From: Mixophyes australis
Lineage: Eukaryota; Chordata; Amphibia; Anura; Limnodynastidae
Reading direction: 5' to 3'
NCBI GenBank assembly: GCA_036250195.1
Contig: JAVHZZ010000009.1
Location: 98,462,271-98,526,270, forward strand
Length of the DNA stretch: 64,000 bases
Shown here: piece by piece, positions 1 through 12,251 of the stretch
Layout of the letters: every line of letters starts with the position of its first letter
Numbering within the stretch: position 1 is the first letter of the stretch
The notes under the pieces: model-generated
Databases searched by the model: none
What the model was told of the DNA's origin: nothing
The model's input: the letters and a program-made list of their open reading frames with translations, nothing else
Position numbers and translations under genes: made by a program

Positions 1-179
1 CTTCATGAGATTGAGACTTTATTTAGGGCAGCATTGTAGGTAATCATTGAGCGATTGTAGATATGCAAAATTACTTTTTGTACATTATCTGAGTTAAAGT
101 TCACTGGACATCAGCAATTACATTTACGCAGTAACTGTGCAGCCACAAACTGCATGGCTGTATCTGGTGACTATAAAGC

Positions 180-340
180 AGGCAGAGGATGCTGTTTAAA
201 ACATAATCCGTGTACCCCCCCGCCCCATCCTTCCTCCCTTCTTTCCCCCCCGCTGCTCCTAATTTTCGTTTTGGTTTTATGTATCCCTAGAATTTTTGAA
301 AACCTTAATAAAAACTTTTGTTGACAAAAAAAATCACAAT
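180..340 (+). repeat. Probable 3' end of an L1/Tx1-type LINE
   Basis: A pyrimidine-rich stretch is followed by an AATAAA signal (307-312) and a short A-run (about 325-333). This is the usual layout of an L1/Tx1 3' UTR tail. No coding part is visible upstream inside the window, so the copy is 5'-truncated or extends off the left edge. The family call is inference. Confidence 0.35.
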
Positions 341-1853
341 CTGAGTGGCCTGATATCATCCACTGCTTGTCTCTTGGACGCCAGGCATGTCCATGTAGTG
401 TGCTGCCCCTGGACCAGTCTGCCACTGCTTTCTAGCCATATTTAATGTTGGAACATGCATTTATATGCAGTGCTGCCCCCACCCCTCTGGAACCTGTACC
501 CCAACCCCCTCCCGGGGGTGTTGGATGCAGCGGTTAATCGCTATGGTGCCTGGCATAAACACATGCCCATCAAATGTTTACCATTCAATTGTCTCTAAAC
601 ACTGTTTGATAATAAATTGATTGTTCTCCTACCTGTTCTTGCAGCATTGACTACATGGTACCGCTGCAGGTGCTTTTAGGTCAGTTGAGGCTTGGCAAAT
701 TAGTTTCTATTCATCTACTGGAAAGCAGAACAATGAATAAACACCTTACCCTCAACCAGATAGACATTAAATTAAGAGCATCCATGTTTAATAACTAGGC
801 CTCCCTCTACCCAGTCAGACCAATATTAAATTAATATTGTTAAGATATAACACATAAGCTTCCTTCTGACCTGACCAGCCCCAACATTAAAAGCATGCCC
901 TTTTAATTCCTACATAACCCCCCCCCCCCACACACACACACACACACACACCCCACCAGCCACATTAAAGGCAATCACTTTTAATATGTAGACCGGCAGC
1001 CCTTCCCACCGCCCCAGACATTACATTAATATCATCCCCATTTAATGAAAAGGGCTATTTCTTCCAACCAGTCCCATATGTCTTACAGGTTAGGCACATA
1101 AGTAATGTCAGAATAGTCTCATCAAAGTCCCCCCCTTTAATTTTTTTATAGATTTGGCATATGGCATTCTAAGACCCCTTGACATCTCCCTCTGCAGTTA
1201 ACTTACAGGCTCCTCTCCACTTCTATTTTTCTTTTTCCATTCTAATTAGTTCTCTCTTCTTGACTCTGCTGGCAGTTCCACTTGGTTCCCATGAACAGCA
1301 TTGCAGCATCATGACGTCATGCACACAATGTTCAGGGCAGAGAGAAAGAGCTGAGAGACATGAGGTGGAGAAAGATGCCTTCTTCAGTAAGGCCCTGCAC
1401 CGGGTGAAGGGGCTCTGTTAGAGGGGGGCCATGAGCATGTGCATCCTTAATCTGGCTCTACAGATAGATGCTTATGAGCACCGTTGACTAGACTTACACT
1501 ACAACTTCCCTTACCCAGAGTTAGCTGCCTGATTTATATGCACACATAAACTAATGTAATTAAAACATTAAAATGTGATAACTCATGACATGAATAAAGC
1601 CAACATGTCTCTTACTCTCATAACTAAAAAAACATATAGATTATGCTTCAAAAATCTGTCTTTTAGGAGGACAACAGAAGAAACCCATAAATTAATTACA
1701 GGAATAGTCCAAGAGTAAATATAGACAAGACTTTTAAGAAATGCTTTTATTCCTATTCAAACCACTATGGAGAAATGAAGACTGAACTCCAAAATACATG
1801 GTAAATAATCAGTGGCATCTGTATTTTAACATAGCAATTGCCTGGAGAGATCT
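341..1853. other. Unassigned AT-rich interval
   Basis: I see no gene or recognisable transposon here apart from the simple repeat at 918-952. The open frames present are short, lack domains and overlap low-complexity sequence. Confidence 0.5.
918..952. repeat. C-run plus (CA)n microsatellite
   Basis: A run of about a dozen C residues passes directly into about eleven CA dinucleotides. It is simple-sequence DNA with no other signal. Confidence 0.9.
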
Positions 1854-2329
1854 GGGGCCTGATTCATTAAGGATCTTAACTGAAGAGGTATTTTATTTCA
1901 GTCTCCTGGACAAAACCATGTTACAATGCAAGGGGTGCAAATTAGTTTTCTGTTTTGCACATAAGTTACATACTGACTGTTTTTTCATGTAGCATCGTAG
2001 ACATGACCCAATCAAGTCACGATGCTGTCAGTCAGTAATAATGGCTCCTTGCTCCTCTCAGCGGCAGCTCCTCCTGCATACATGCAGCGTTGCAACACCA
2101 TCGATGGCCACAACGCCTAAAGGTTCAGAGACTTGCACGGTCTCGGCTCTCTGCTTGCCGTTAGACAGGATGGCGCAGGCTTTTCTTTGCTCTGCACCAC
2201 AATGGAAGGCATCAGCTACACTTGTACAACAGTGGGCCAGTCCGACGCTGAATGCATTGTATGTACAGTAAAAGCATCTTTATTTATCTTTTTTAAAACA
2301 CAAGTTGTGTCTGAACATGAATCAGGCCC
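1854..2329. mobile_element. MITE with GGGCCTGATTCAT termini
   Basis: The left end reads GGGGCCTGATTCATTAAGG and the right end is its inverse (ATGAATCAGGCCC). The left ~130 bp match the left arm of the fully palindromic MITE at 49536-49869, but the interior then diverges and contains a C/G-richer segment. It looks like a longer relative of the palindromic MITE or one that captured other DNA. No transposase is encoded and no clear target-site duplication is visible. Confidence 0.65.
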
Positions 2330-2964
2330 ATGAGGTCCTGCAACCCTGACAGTTACACTGATTTCATATAGCTTTAGAAACTTCAGTATGATATAATTAT
2401 CTTATAAAAACTAAAGCGATTACATCACTTAGGGTCATTTATACAGACGTTATATGTGGGTGTGGTACGGTTTAATGATGTGGTTTACAAACTGTTCTAC
2501 ATTGGACATGGGCACATTCTTACATTACCCCCTTAACAGCAGCGATAATAGCATCGGCGATGCAAGTGACATAATCTAGTAGCGCCGGATTCTTGCTTTA
2601 TCGGGATTGCCACAACAGTCGTCATCTATCCTCATCAGGAAGGAGCCCTTCAGTGTCAAGGTGTTGGAGAAAGTGTTGTCAGGGTAGTTAGCATCGATAT
2701 GCTGACTATCACCATTATATATAGGAGTTTATATTATAAAGAACATATTGTTTACTGTGAATGGCCTTTATTAATTTTTCTATTAAGTCTTTTTTTAAAA
2801 AAAGATAAAATATGATCCTCTCCCAATTATTTCTCCTGCTTCAAGTTCATCTGCTCCATAACATTTTATTTGTATATTTTATTGCTGTTTTAGACATAAA
2901 CCAAAGATTAATGCTGCGTAGGCAACATGTAATTTGTTAGAACCTCTGAAATATCTCTAAAGAT
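2330..2964. other. Unassigned interval
   Basis: AT-rich sequence without a recognisable gene. A short palindrome-like motif around 2694 (TTAGCATCGATATGCTGA) resembles one near 24946 and may belong to an unidentified repeat. Confidence 0.4.
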
Positions 2965-3332
2965 ATCCCTTAGATTGTACGCTCCTCTGAGCAGGGCCAT
3001 CTCTCCTCCTGTTTCCACCACTTCTAACTCTGCTCTCCAGCTACTTAGCCCTCCTCCTCAAAGGTCCTCCACCCCACGTCCACTTTCGCTCCCTCCTCCC
3101 CCCTGGGGGTCTCCCTGTCTTCCGCGCCCCCCTTCTTGGGCCCCGTCGTTTTCGGATCCTCCCTCCCCCTTCCCCGCCCTCTCTAGCTGTGCATTGAGCA
3201 TACTGAGTTGCTGTGTTTACTGTACTGTGCTGTCTCCCATTGTGTTGTGATTTTGTTTGTCTCTGTGCGGCGCTGCGGATGCCTTGTGGCGCCTTATAAA
3301 TAAATATTAATAATAATAATAATAATAAAGAC
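2965..3332 (+). repeat. 3' UTR of an L2/CR1-like LINE
   Basis: A pyrimidine-rich tract leads to a terminal segment ending in GCGCCTTATAAATAAAT and an (AAT)n tail. The same layout, in the same order with clear similarity, occurs on the minus strand at 61715-62096, downstream of recognisable reverse-transcriptase coding sequence. This copy is therefore the 5'-truncated 3' UTR of the same family. The open frame across it is low-complexity P/S-rich and is not a gene. Confidence 0.7.
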
Positions 3333-4303
3333 CATTCATCTCTGGTAAAACTGCCTATGGCACTTGTGCAAGCATTAAAAAATGTAAACTCTGAGAGAGG
3401 GATGGCTTTTGAGAGAAAATATTGTGATCATTAATATGATTAACATAAATATAATGATGGCATTCTTTAAATTCCTATATTTGTTCTATACAATCAAAAT
3501 TCAAAGTGATTCAGATGTTTATGTTTGTAATAATATTACAATATTTCTTAATAAGGGATTGGGGAGAAAATTCTAATAATTTTGTTGCTGTATTACACTA
3601 ATACCTAACATATTTTTAAGTATTATAATAATATCAGGGTGTTGATTAATCTGCTTTAGATGAGTCAGTATTTCCAATCCCTGCTAGTGACTAATAAAAT
3701 TAAATTTGCAGTAGTAATCATGATTAGCAAATTATGTTGGCTACATTCTTATGTGGAACAAAATCTCTTTTCCAAACATAATTAATAGGAACAGGTGCAG
3801 ATACATCAAATCTTCCATTCTACTGGGAACATGCGTAAAATGAAACATTTTTGTGGCTTGCATAAAGAATAATTTCACATTAATAAACAAAATTTGCTAC
3901 TGCATGATTTCTTTACTGGAATAAAAGTTTGTCTTGGTATTGCATACTCTAAAGCATAAATCTATAGTATAGTGAAATGGCGAACACTTTGTGCCTTATG
4001 CTTACTTAGATGCATGTTGGGTTTCATTTAAAAGCCATCAATAAAAATAGCGTATTTACGCCTATATGCTGAGTCACACAAATCCCAAGATGCGCACTTC
4101 TCTGCACTTGTAGCATATGCGCCAGGTTAACATCTGGCATACATATACTCACTCACACACATAAACACAATAAAAGAACATTTTGTTAACATTTGGTTTT
4201 AGAACTAAAAATACATTTGCTGTTTGGCTTTATATAATACAGCAGATATAATATAAAATATGAAAATAGCAAAAAAAAATTTTACAATATGCCCACAAAA
4301 TCT
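3333..4303. other. Unassigned AT-rich interval
   Basis: No gene, terminal repeat or RNA gene recognised. Confidence 0.5.
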
Positions 4304-4379
4304 ATTATAATATAATATAATATAATATAATATAATATAACATAATATAATATAATATAATATAATATAATATAATATA
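4304..4379. repeat. (AATAT)n microsatellite
   Basis: About 14 near-perfect copies of a 5-bp AT-only unit. The long IILYYIIL-type reading frame across it is a product of the repeat. Confidence 0.95.
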
Positions 4380-5283
4380 TGCACGATCAAAGAAGAAAGC
4401 ACATATCAGCTTCAGCGGTGAATTCACAATCAACCAATCAAAAGCAGATAGCTAATACTGGCAACCACTATCATCATCAACATGTATTTGGACTAGACAC
4501 TCACAATAAATACAGATTTAATAGGCATATCTGCATCTATGTTCGGGTTTGCATCTGTTTGCATTTAAGTGAACATGTTCTTGCTGTACTCACTTTATGT
4601 TAGGCCACATCTTTCCACCCTGTCCCCCCTCTTCAGCTACAAGCAGATGCAAATGTAGATGCATGCAACTCTATATACATGCATACGTGTATATCTTTCT
4701 TGTGGGCATGTACAGCACAAATTTGTGGATTTTATGCAACAAACGTGCATCCAACCAGCATCAGGACCTGTAAATTGGTGCAAAGCAACATTAAAAAAGC
4801 AAAGTGAAGAGTATCGGTTGTCAGACCCCATGGAATGATTGTCTGAAGGCTTTTCTTTTTTAAGCTTATTTTTGCCACTCATGGTCTATTTTACCATTTC
4901 AATTTTAGCATAAATAGGGCTCTTACTCACTAGCAGTTAAAAAAAAATTAGCGCAAGTGCAAAGAATGCTATTGCATGTACTAATAAAACCCATGCTATT
5001 CTAAGGAGGAAATTCAATTAGCCGAGAAGAGCATCTCCGGAGACATTTCGTGCAAGATATTTTAACAGAAATCTTCAAGGAAAACTGAGTGGTTATTTCT
5101 ACCCTATGTGTATATATCCATTTGCATTTACACTTTTGTTTGTTTGCATCTATATTACAGCAAATTATTTTGGATACTGCTTGATCCATGTTTTGTATTC
5201 AAGGAACGTCACTGCATTGAAAAGGTCCATTCATCTCTATGAGAGCACAATGTGCACATACACTCTAGGGATAACAAGACCTG
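4380..5283. other. Unassigned interval
   Basis: No recognisable gene or terminal repeats. Confidence 0.4.
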
Positions 5284-5602
5284 CTGAGTGATTAGCACTT
5301 TTGCCTTACAGCACTGGAAACATGTGTTCAATTCCATACCATGGTCTTATCTGTGTAGATTTTGTATGTTCTCTCCGTGTTTGCGTGGGTTTTCCTCCCA
5401 CACTTTAAAAACATACTAGTAGGCTAATTGGCTGCTATTAAATTGACCTTAGTCTCTCTCAGTCTGTGTATGTTAGGGAATTTAGACTGTAAGCTCCAAT
5501 GGGGTAGGGACTGATTTGAGTTAGGTCTCTGTACAGCGCTGGGGAATTAGTGGCGCTATATAACTAGCTTTTACTGCTGCTGCTAATGATGATGATGATG
5601 AA
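5284..5602 (+). repeat. tRNA-derived SINE, diverged copy
   Basis: The order of blocks matches the intact copy at 52907-53267: a head with TTAGCAC, a GTTCAATTCC B-box-like motif, the cytosine-rich body, then the tail block GTACAGCGCTGGGGAATTAG and GCGCTATATAA, followed by (CTG)n/(ATG)n trinucleotides at about 5571-5602. It is more diverged than the 52.9-kb copy. Confidence 0.75.
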
Positions 5603-5629
5603 GACGTGCTACTACATTGTGCTGTATTT

Positions 5630-7046
5630 TCTTCCCATTCATGTCAATAATTCATTCATTTCAATGGCCACTTCATTTCAAAGGAGCTGTGCGTTACATG
5701 TAGAAACCCCATTGAAATAAATAGGCCATTGAAACAAATCAGGCATTGACATAAATGGGGCTTCACATCGTTGTTCATTGCTTTTTTCACACAATATAAA
5801 TTCAATTAGAATAACATCTTTATTGGTATATGATAAAAGCAGATAGAAAATCACATTGCGTCTAGTATGGGTATCAGATTGTGATTGATTAAGTAGCCAA
5901 TGAGACTTCTGGTTGATTAATTCCCTTGTCATTCTGAGGCGAGGTTCCTAGTGAGCACTTTGCAGTGTCTAATTTGGGATATTATTTTTTCTTTGGGTTA
6001 CTATCAGTGAAAATCTTCTAATTTTAATTCATAGGAAATTCTCCAAATTTAAAAATAATTTTCCATGGATTACAGATTATAATTTGAAGATTTTGTGTAG
6101 ATAACATTCAGAAGAAAATGATCAGAAGATTACAGTTAGGATATTTTTACCTTGGATTGCAATAAGAACGTCATGTGTGGAAGAAAAGAAAAACATTTTT
6201 TTCTATTACTAAAATCATGAACTAAGTTATTTGAAAAAGTTTTTATTGGAATAAAAATGTATTTGACAATTGTGCATGTGGTTTCTTTTTAATGTTTTAT
6301 TATAATTAAATTGGTTCTTTGGACACCTTACTTTTATAATCAGAACTTTAAGTGTCTAACTGCCTGATTATTTATATATTTCTATGCAACTATTAGTTAA
6401 CCAAAATTAGGTCAATTAGGTAAAAGCACTCTTTTGGGAAAAGATAAGGGAGGGGATTGCAAGTTTTCAAAAAACCTAAAATTGGGTTTCCAAACCTTTA
6501 CATGACATTAAATAAAACAATTATTTGAAGATAATTAATTGTGTATTCTTTTCCTTAAGCAACGATTTCCTATCTAATTCTTTTATATTATTTATTTAAG
6601 TATTTATGTACGTACAGAGTTTTCCCATTAATTTCAATGGTCCAGTCATTTCACGGGGGTTTCCACATGTAGCCCACACTCTGGAAACCTATTGAAACAT
6701 TGAAATGTATAAATGTACATCAAATTGCATAGCAAGTGCTTATCAAAAGCATGCATAAGCAGCAATTTATATGCTGCTGCTAATGATGATGATGATGATG
6801 ATGAATAACATCTTTATTGGTATATGATAAAAGCAGGTATAAAATCACATTGCGTCTAGTATGGGAAACAGATTGTGATTGACTAAGTAGCCATTAAGAC
6901 TTCTGGTTGATTAATTCCCTTGTCATTCTGAGACGAGGTTCCTAGTGAGCACTCTGCATTGTCTAATTTGGGATATTATTTTTTCCTTTGGGTTACTGTC
7001 AGTGAAAATCTTCTAATTTTAATTCATAGGAAATGCTCCAAATTTA
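5630..7046 (+). repeat. Imperfect two-copy duplication (~0.4 kb units, ~990 bp apart)
   Basis: About 240 bp at 5811-6051 recur at 6805-7046 with few differences, both starting ATAACATCTTTATTGG. The sequence in front of each (5636-5760 and 6622-6700) is also similar though more diverged. Both copies lie near ATG-trinucleotide tails. The intervening 6052-6620 is AT-rich and unrecognised. It could be a local tandem duplication or two copies of an unidentified transposon. Confidence 0.7.
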
Positions 7047-8041
7047 ACGTGCATTTTAACGTGCACTTGACGCAAACACTACGCTATTAAGTAAAGAAAC
7101 ATTTTCATAGATTATCAGCAAATGGAGCTACAGTATTTTGCTTGTACTTTATGAAGCTTTGCTAGATATTAGATAACAAATAATGTTGGAATCAGATGAC
7201 TAGGGAAGCAATAATTATTACAATTTAAATAGTCATATCACTGCTGATAATGCTAAGCACACACTTAGTTCTGCAAAATAAATCAAAAGTAGTAGCTTAT
7301 TCAGCAACACATAGGTAATGCTTCTTTGATGTGCGCAGTTTATTTGGTCTGTGGACCACCCTGGCTTTATCTTAAGAGATGGAAGACCCCAAATAAACTG
7401 GACTCTTAAAAGGCATGTTCTTTTTTTAGGGGGAAATGGAGCAATGATCAGAGTTGTTTTATGGAAAGGGGCACAAATGATTTCCCCTATACAATGAAAG
7501 CAGGCAGGTAAGACTGCAGTGGAAAAGATAATAGGAACAAAAACAACTAATTGATGCCCTCTGTATTTATCTTATACTGTCTGACTATATAATCCAACTG
7601 GGTGTCATTATATAGTCATATAATTATACTTGCTTTGCTTAACTGTATTGCATGTCTTTCCCTATTACCTGTTCTGCCTGGTTACCTGCTCATGTACTGA
7701 CATTTTTGAGAACCACTATTATGTACGACTTGGCTTATGTCTGACTATCCACTACTGTGCATTACTGACTTGTTGTTTGTCTTACCACTCATTGCATCTA
7801 GAGCAGTTATTAACCAACATAACCTTGAGATTCATTGTATATACAGCTCCTGTTAATGCTGCCACAATAAGCAAAGATGCACCTTTGACTTGTATGTTCC
7901 CTATGTCTGGACATCATACAGTAAATCAGAAAACCCAGAGAAGGCTTGACACACATACACTTCCCAGCCACGGTCTGGTCCGTAATTAGAAGGGAAGGGG
8001 CTTATGATTGTGTATCAATAATCATACTAATATTCCCAGGC
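7047..8041. other. Unassigned interval
   Basis: AT-rich sequence. A 119-codon open frame at 7630-7989 has C/L/H-rich composition and no recognisable domain; I do not treat it as a gene. Confidence 0.4.
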
Positions 8042-8054
8042 TGGTTATCAAAAT

Positions 8055-9324
8055 TGAAAAAACAACAAGAAAAACCTGGCGCACGGAGAGATGATGCAAA
8101 AAATGGAGATCAAGTGTGAATCAGTATCTGCAGCTGAAGAGATCAATGAGATCTCAAATATAAAAAATACAACACAACAGAAAACAGCGCTGATGACTGA
8201 TACACACAATCAATATACAACCATCCGTGGGTAATAAATATATATAAACACTTTATTAAAAATGAACCATAAAATATGCAACACTGGCCAGTGGATAACA
8301 ACTAGACATATAAAAAATCAGATCAACCGACTGTGTTGACCATCAATAAGGCTGATGAACCATCAAATCGATCACTTCTGAAGAGAACCAGCTAAATGTC
8401 ACACATCGTAAAGATACTATTGTCCAATGACCCCGTACAAGGTCATGAAGTGGAGCTTCAAAATAAGTGTGGCTACACTGGTGGTGGAAAGTGTACGTCA
8501 CCGCGATGATGGTGAACCCCACTTCAATGCTTCTTACACATGTAGTATGGAGGAGAATATGCCATAAATGCCACAATGAGAAAACCGCCACTCCTGATTT
8601 GGATGTTCATTGAGCCGCTGGATAGCACTATTCCATGACCCAGCTCATATCCCTAGTGGATTCTTGGAGGTTGCCTTTTTTGAGCCATATTATCGCTATA
8701 TATTTGGTGCCACGATTGTGTTAGCTGCTATTCCACTACTTACACGAATTGCCGTCTTCACCTACATATTTACCACGGAGGTCCCGGAGTTCGTCTGGGT
8801 ATGAGGTGCGTGCGCATACAGACCACAATACGGGACTGAGTATCGGACCAGGTCTGTATTGCGCTTACTGCTCAAGCAGCTTAGCGACTTTGATTTCCAT
8901 TCAGGAGTGGCGGTTTTCTCATTGTGGCATTTATGGCATATTCTCCTCCATACTACATGTGTAAGAAGCATTGAAGTGGGGTTCACCATCATCGCGGTGA
9001 CGTACACTTTCCACCACCAGTGTGGCCACACTTATTTTGAAGCTCCACTTCATGACCTTGTACGGGGTCATTGGACAATAGTATCTTTACGATGTGGGAC
9101 ATTTAGCTGGTTCTCTTCAGAAGTGATCGATTTGATGGTTCATCAGCCTTATTGATGGTCAACACAGTCGGTTGATCTGATTTTTTATATGTCTAGTTGT
9201 TATCCACTGGCCAGTGTTGCATATTTTATGGTTCATTTTTAATAAAGTGTTTATATATATTTATTACCCACGGATGGTTGTATATTGATTGTGTGTATCA
9301 GTCATCAGCGCTGTTTTCTGTTGT
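8055..9324. mobile_element. Inverted (head-to-head) dimer retroinsertion, probably Penelope-like
   Basis: Arms at 8173-8597 and 8902-9325 are near-perfect inverted repeats of about 425 bp around a ~300-bp spacer. A further ~120 bp (8055-8172) lies outside the left arm only. The right arm carries an AATAAA motif close to its outer end. The whole is bracketed by a 12-13 bp direct repeat, GGTTATCAAAAT, at 8043-8054 and 9325-9336. A duplication that long and inverted truncated copies fit LINE or Penelope-like insertion better than a cut-and-paste transposon. Assignment to Penelope-like elements is inference from this architecture and from the GIY-YIG fragment at the window's right edge. No protein is encoded. 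Confidence 0.5.
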
Positions 9325-9336
9325 GGTTATCAAAAT

Positions 9337-10573
9337 GTCTGGCTGTTAATGTACAGGGGAGCTATTTTCACATTTTTTAATTTCCATTGTGATGTTATGG
9401 ACAAGACCCTTACCTATTCTTATACAAATTACACAAGAAAGTTGGTAGTGGCATAGTTGCCATCTTTGGACATGTTCCACTTTACCCCAGGGCCACAAGA
9501 AAAAGCACTTTAAGCAACGTGTCTAGTTTTAATTAGCAGAGCAGTTTTTTCCATTTTGTTTTTTTACCTCTACTAAAAGTTGATAAGCCCAGGCTAATAA
9601 TGTTTGAAATGTTATTTGTGATGTTATCAGGAACACAATTTATTATTTTATTTGCCATGTGAGTTTAGCAATGATGTCTTCAGTAAATCCTTATGGTGGG
9701 AATATTTTGCATACTACCTTAACTTAAATATGTGATGTTTCTTTGTTCTTCATAGATCCTGAACTATGCTTTTAACTTTTTTTTCAACACACATTTTTAT
9801 AGTATACAGTCATTTTTTTGCTGAGCCCTGAATAGTGCTGCACTTATGCTTTATGCTTTATGCCTTGTGCTTTTTGCTGATTGTGCTGCTTATTGTTGCT
9901 TGGCATAGAAAATCATCAACACTTTACTGTACCTAGTACTGCATGTTCTTATTTACTAACTGTTACCATGCTCGTTCATTTTGATTTGGCACAGAATCAT
10001 TCTGTGTTGTTACAGTGTTTCTGCCTAACCAGCACTTATATGGCCTGCAATGAACTTTACTATAGACCTTAATGTGAGCCTTTTCAATTGTCCAATATTA
10101 GCAATATATTCATTTAATATATCCATTTAATACAATAACAATACATACAGAATTAATCTGTTTTATTTAGCAGTTTGTTTTAGTAGTAGTATTAACAGTA
10201 GGTAGCTTGCTTATAGTGTTGGTAATTTTACTTTAGTAGTAATTGCATTCATCACATTGTTTTCACTCCATGTTGCATCTGTGTGGCTCAGTTCCCATTG
10301 ATATCAGTACTATTTCTGTTAACTCGATCCCCATCATTACCACTTTTACAGAATATAAGGGAGGATGCGTTGTCACATCTTTGTCCTCTATGTATATTTT
10401 CATCAGGGTAGACCACTATGAAACAGACACATTACAAAGATTTATTAAAACAGCACATCCACAAATAGTGACAATAAAGGACAAAAATCAGCTAAGCTTC
10501 AGGATCAAAAATATATAATTCTATCCCTAGTTAAGAACAGATGTAAGGCTGAGCATTGTTTAATCCTTCTCTC
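9337..10573. other. Unassigned interval
   Basis: AT-rich with no recognisable gene. A 91-codon frame at 10243-10518 shows no domain. Confidence 0.4.
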
Positions 10574-10726
10574 CCGTGGCGGAACTACCAATGGTGAGGC
10601 AGGTGCCGTGCACCGGGGCCCATGGAGATAAAGGAGCCCACTGCATGGCAGATGCAGAGGGTTGGGGGTCCCAGTTTCCTCCTACCCGCCTCCCTGCATT
10701 GGGGCCCACAGCTAGTTCTGCCTCTG
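10574..10726. mobile_element. Short non-autonomous hAT-like MITE
   Basis: The ends are inverted: CCGTGGCGGAACTACC on the left and GCTAGTTCTGCCTCTG on the right. They are flanked by 8-bp near-duplications, CTTCTCTC and CTTTTCTT (6 of 8 match). This CAGTGGCGGAACTACC-type end with 8-bp duplications is typical of vertebrate hAT MITEs. It encodes no protein. Confidence 0.6.
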
Positions 10727-12114
10727 CTTTTCTTCACTGTTTTCAAAAGGTGAACAGAGGGGAGTTTGATACACACATAGGGAACATATTATTTTTTTGT
10801 AAAAATATGTAACACTGACATACAAAATAAGTAACAATGTTATATTAGACAGCAAATATCCCTGATTTACACTTGCCTTTCAATGGATATTGATTGTATT
10901 TGTGAGTTAACAAGAGTGAGTCTAGAGGAAAGAATAGTTAGGGTTACGGCTAACGATTAGCAACATAAACTTTTAGAACAGATGGTAAACTCAGCCAACA
11001 GACGTGTCAGCTGAGTTCTCCATTGGAGCCCTCCTTGAAACTCCATCTGTGTCCCGAATTACTCTGCTTGGGATGATTGCTCACGCTGCCTGCTCCAGAC
11101 TTCTTCTGCCCCATCCATGGGCTGTTACTCCTCACACCCTGCATGACCAGATCTCCGGCCGCCGCTGCCACCACCTACAGACCGCGGCTTGGGCCTACTG
11201 TCCGGCTGGCCTCAGGTCCTGCTGCCTTGTGCTGCTCCTTGCTGGACTTCCCACATCGGGTCCTGCTGCCTCCAGCTCCAGATGCCTTTATGCCGCCTGC
11301 TGCTCCCTGCTTGATGCCACCTGCTGTTTCCTCCCTGGCTCTCCATCACCTCATTCTCCTCCTGCTCCAGGATGTAGCTCGGGCCCTCTCTCCACCTGGC
11401 CTGTTCTCCTCCTCCGGAAAATTATAAATTGATGTGCTCTAAATAGTTTATTAGGAGTTAAGAATTACATTTTAAATAATCCTTTTGAATCCCATTCCTT
11501 TCCCAAAATAATCCAAAGCTCATTGTCTTTGATAGGCCACATTTTCTATAGAATTAAAATCAGTGTTTATTAAACACTCTGACTGGTCTTATTCCTTCAA
11601 TTTCATTACAATGTGATTAGGGGTGGAAATACCAGTGCATACTTTTGCATAAGGTCAGAGTCAAAGAACACCTTCTTTTTTGGCCGCTTACTACTAAAGA
11701 TGTCACTCATACTGCCCTTTACACAATTGCTCTCAAATTGAAAATCTTGGGATTTTTAAAGCAAGGAATATATTTGGTTTTTTGGGGTGTGCTGCTCACA
11801 GTTATATAGCACTCTGCTTTGTCTCCACTAAATAATTCAGATTTATATACTCTAAAATTCTATTACAAAAACCATTAGCCATTGCTCGTCTACTCTTCCC
11901 TCTTTCACATCCAGTTGATCAGCACACAATCTTAGCAGACTGATCTCTAGATGAACTGCAGTAAAATCACAGCTATTGCAATATTATATATAAATTGCCT
12001 CTCTTACCCAGTCTAGCTCTATACAAGCGATTTTCTTAGCATGTGAGTAGGAGGTTTGCTGCTATCATGTGCTATCACTTCTAAAATGACAGTTGATAAC
12101 AGGGTAGAGGGCTA
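10727..12114. other. Unassigned interval with a GC-rich, CTG-rich block
   Basis: 11000-11420 is markedly richer in G+C and CTG/CCT than its surroundings, giving two overlapping long frames of biased composition. It resembles an LTR or repeat segment, but I found no termini. The rest is AT-rich and unrecognised. Confidence 0.4.
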
Positions 12115-12251
12115 TATATAGAAGTTATCGGTCCAAGGCTCGCAAGATCCAAAACTTTACTGGAAATGACTTGGATTTCACCTCAATTTCGGATCTGGTT
12201 CTCTAAAGTTCGGATCTGTCGGATTTCTCTGAATCCAACTGCTCATCTCTA
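12115..12251 (-). mobile_element. Terminal fragment of a hAT element
   Basis: The sequence ends in GCTCATCTCTA, the inverse of the TAGAGATGAGC terminus used by the hAT family at 54082. Inside it has the repeated GGATC/CCAAATC-type subterminal motifs and a GGAAATGACTTGGA block shared with the fragment at 16341-16783. The other end is not recognisable. Confidence 0.55.

Noticed and set aside
2975..3250. 91-codon P/S-rich frame
   Set aside because: It lies in a LINE 3' UTR; low-complexity composition and a second genomic copy without conservation of the frame.
11004..11432. 142-codon and 116-codon frames in a GC-rich block
   Set aside because: Overlapping frames in a CTG/CCT-rich stretch, biased composition, no domain or initiation context.
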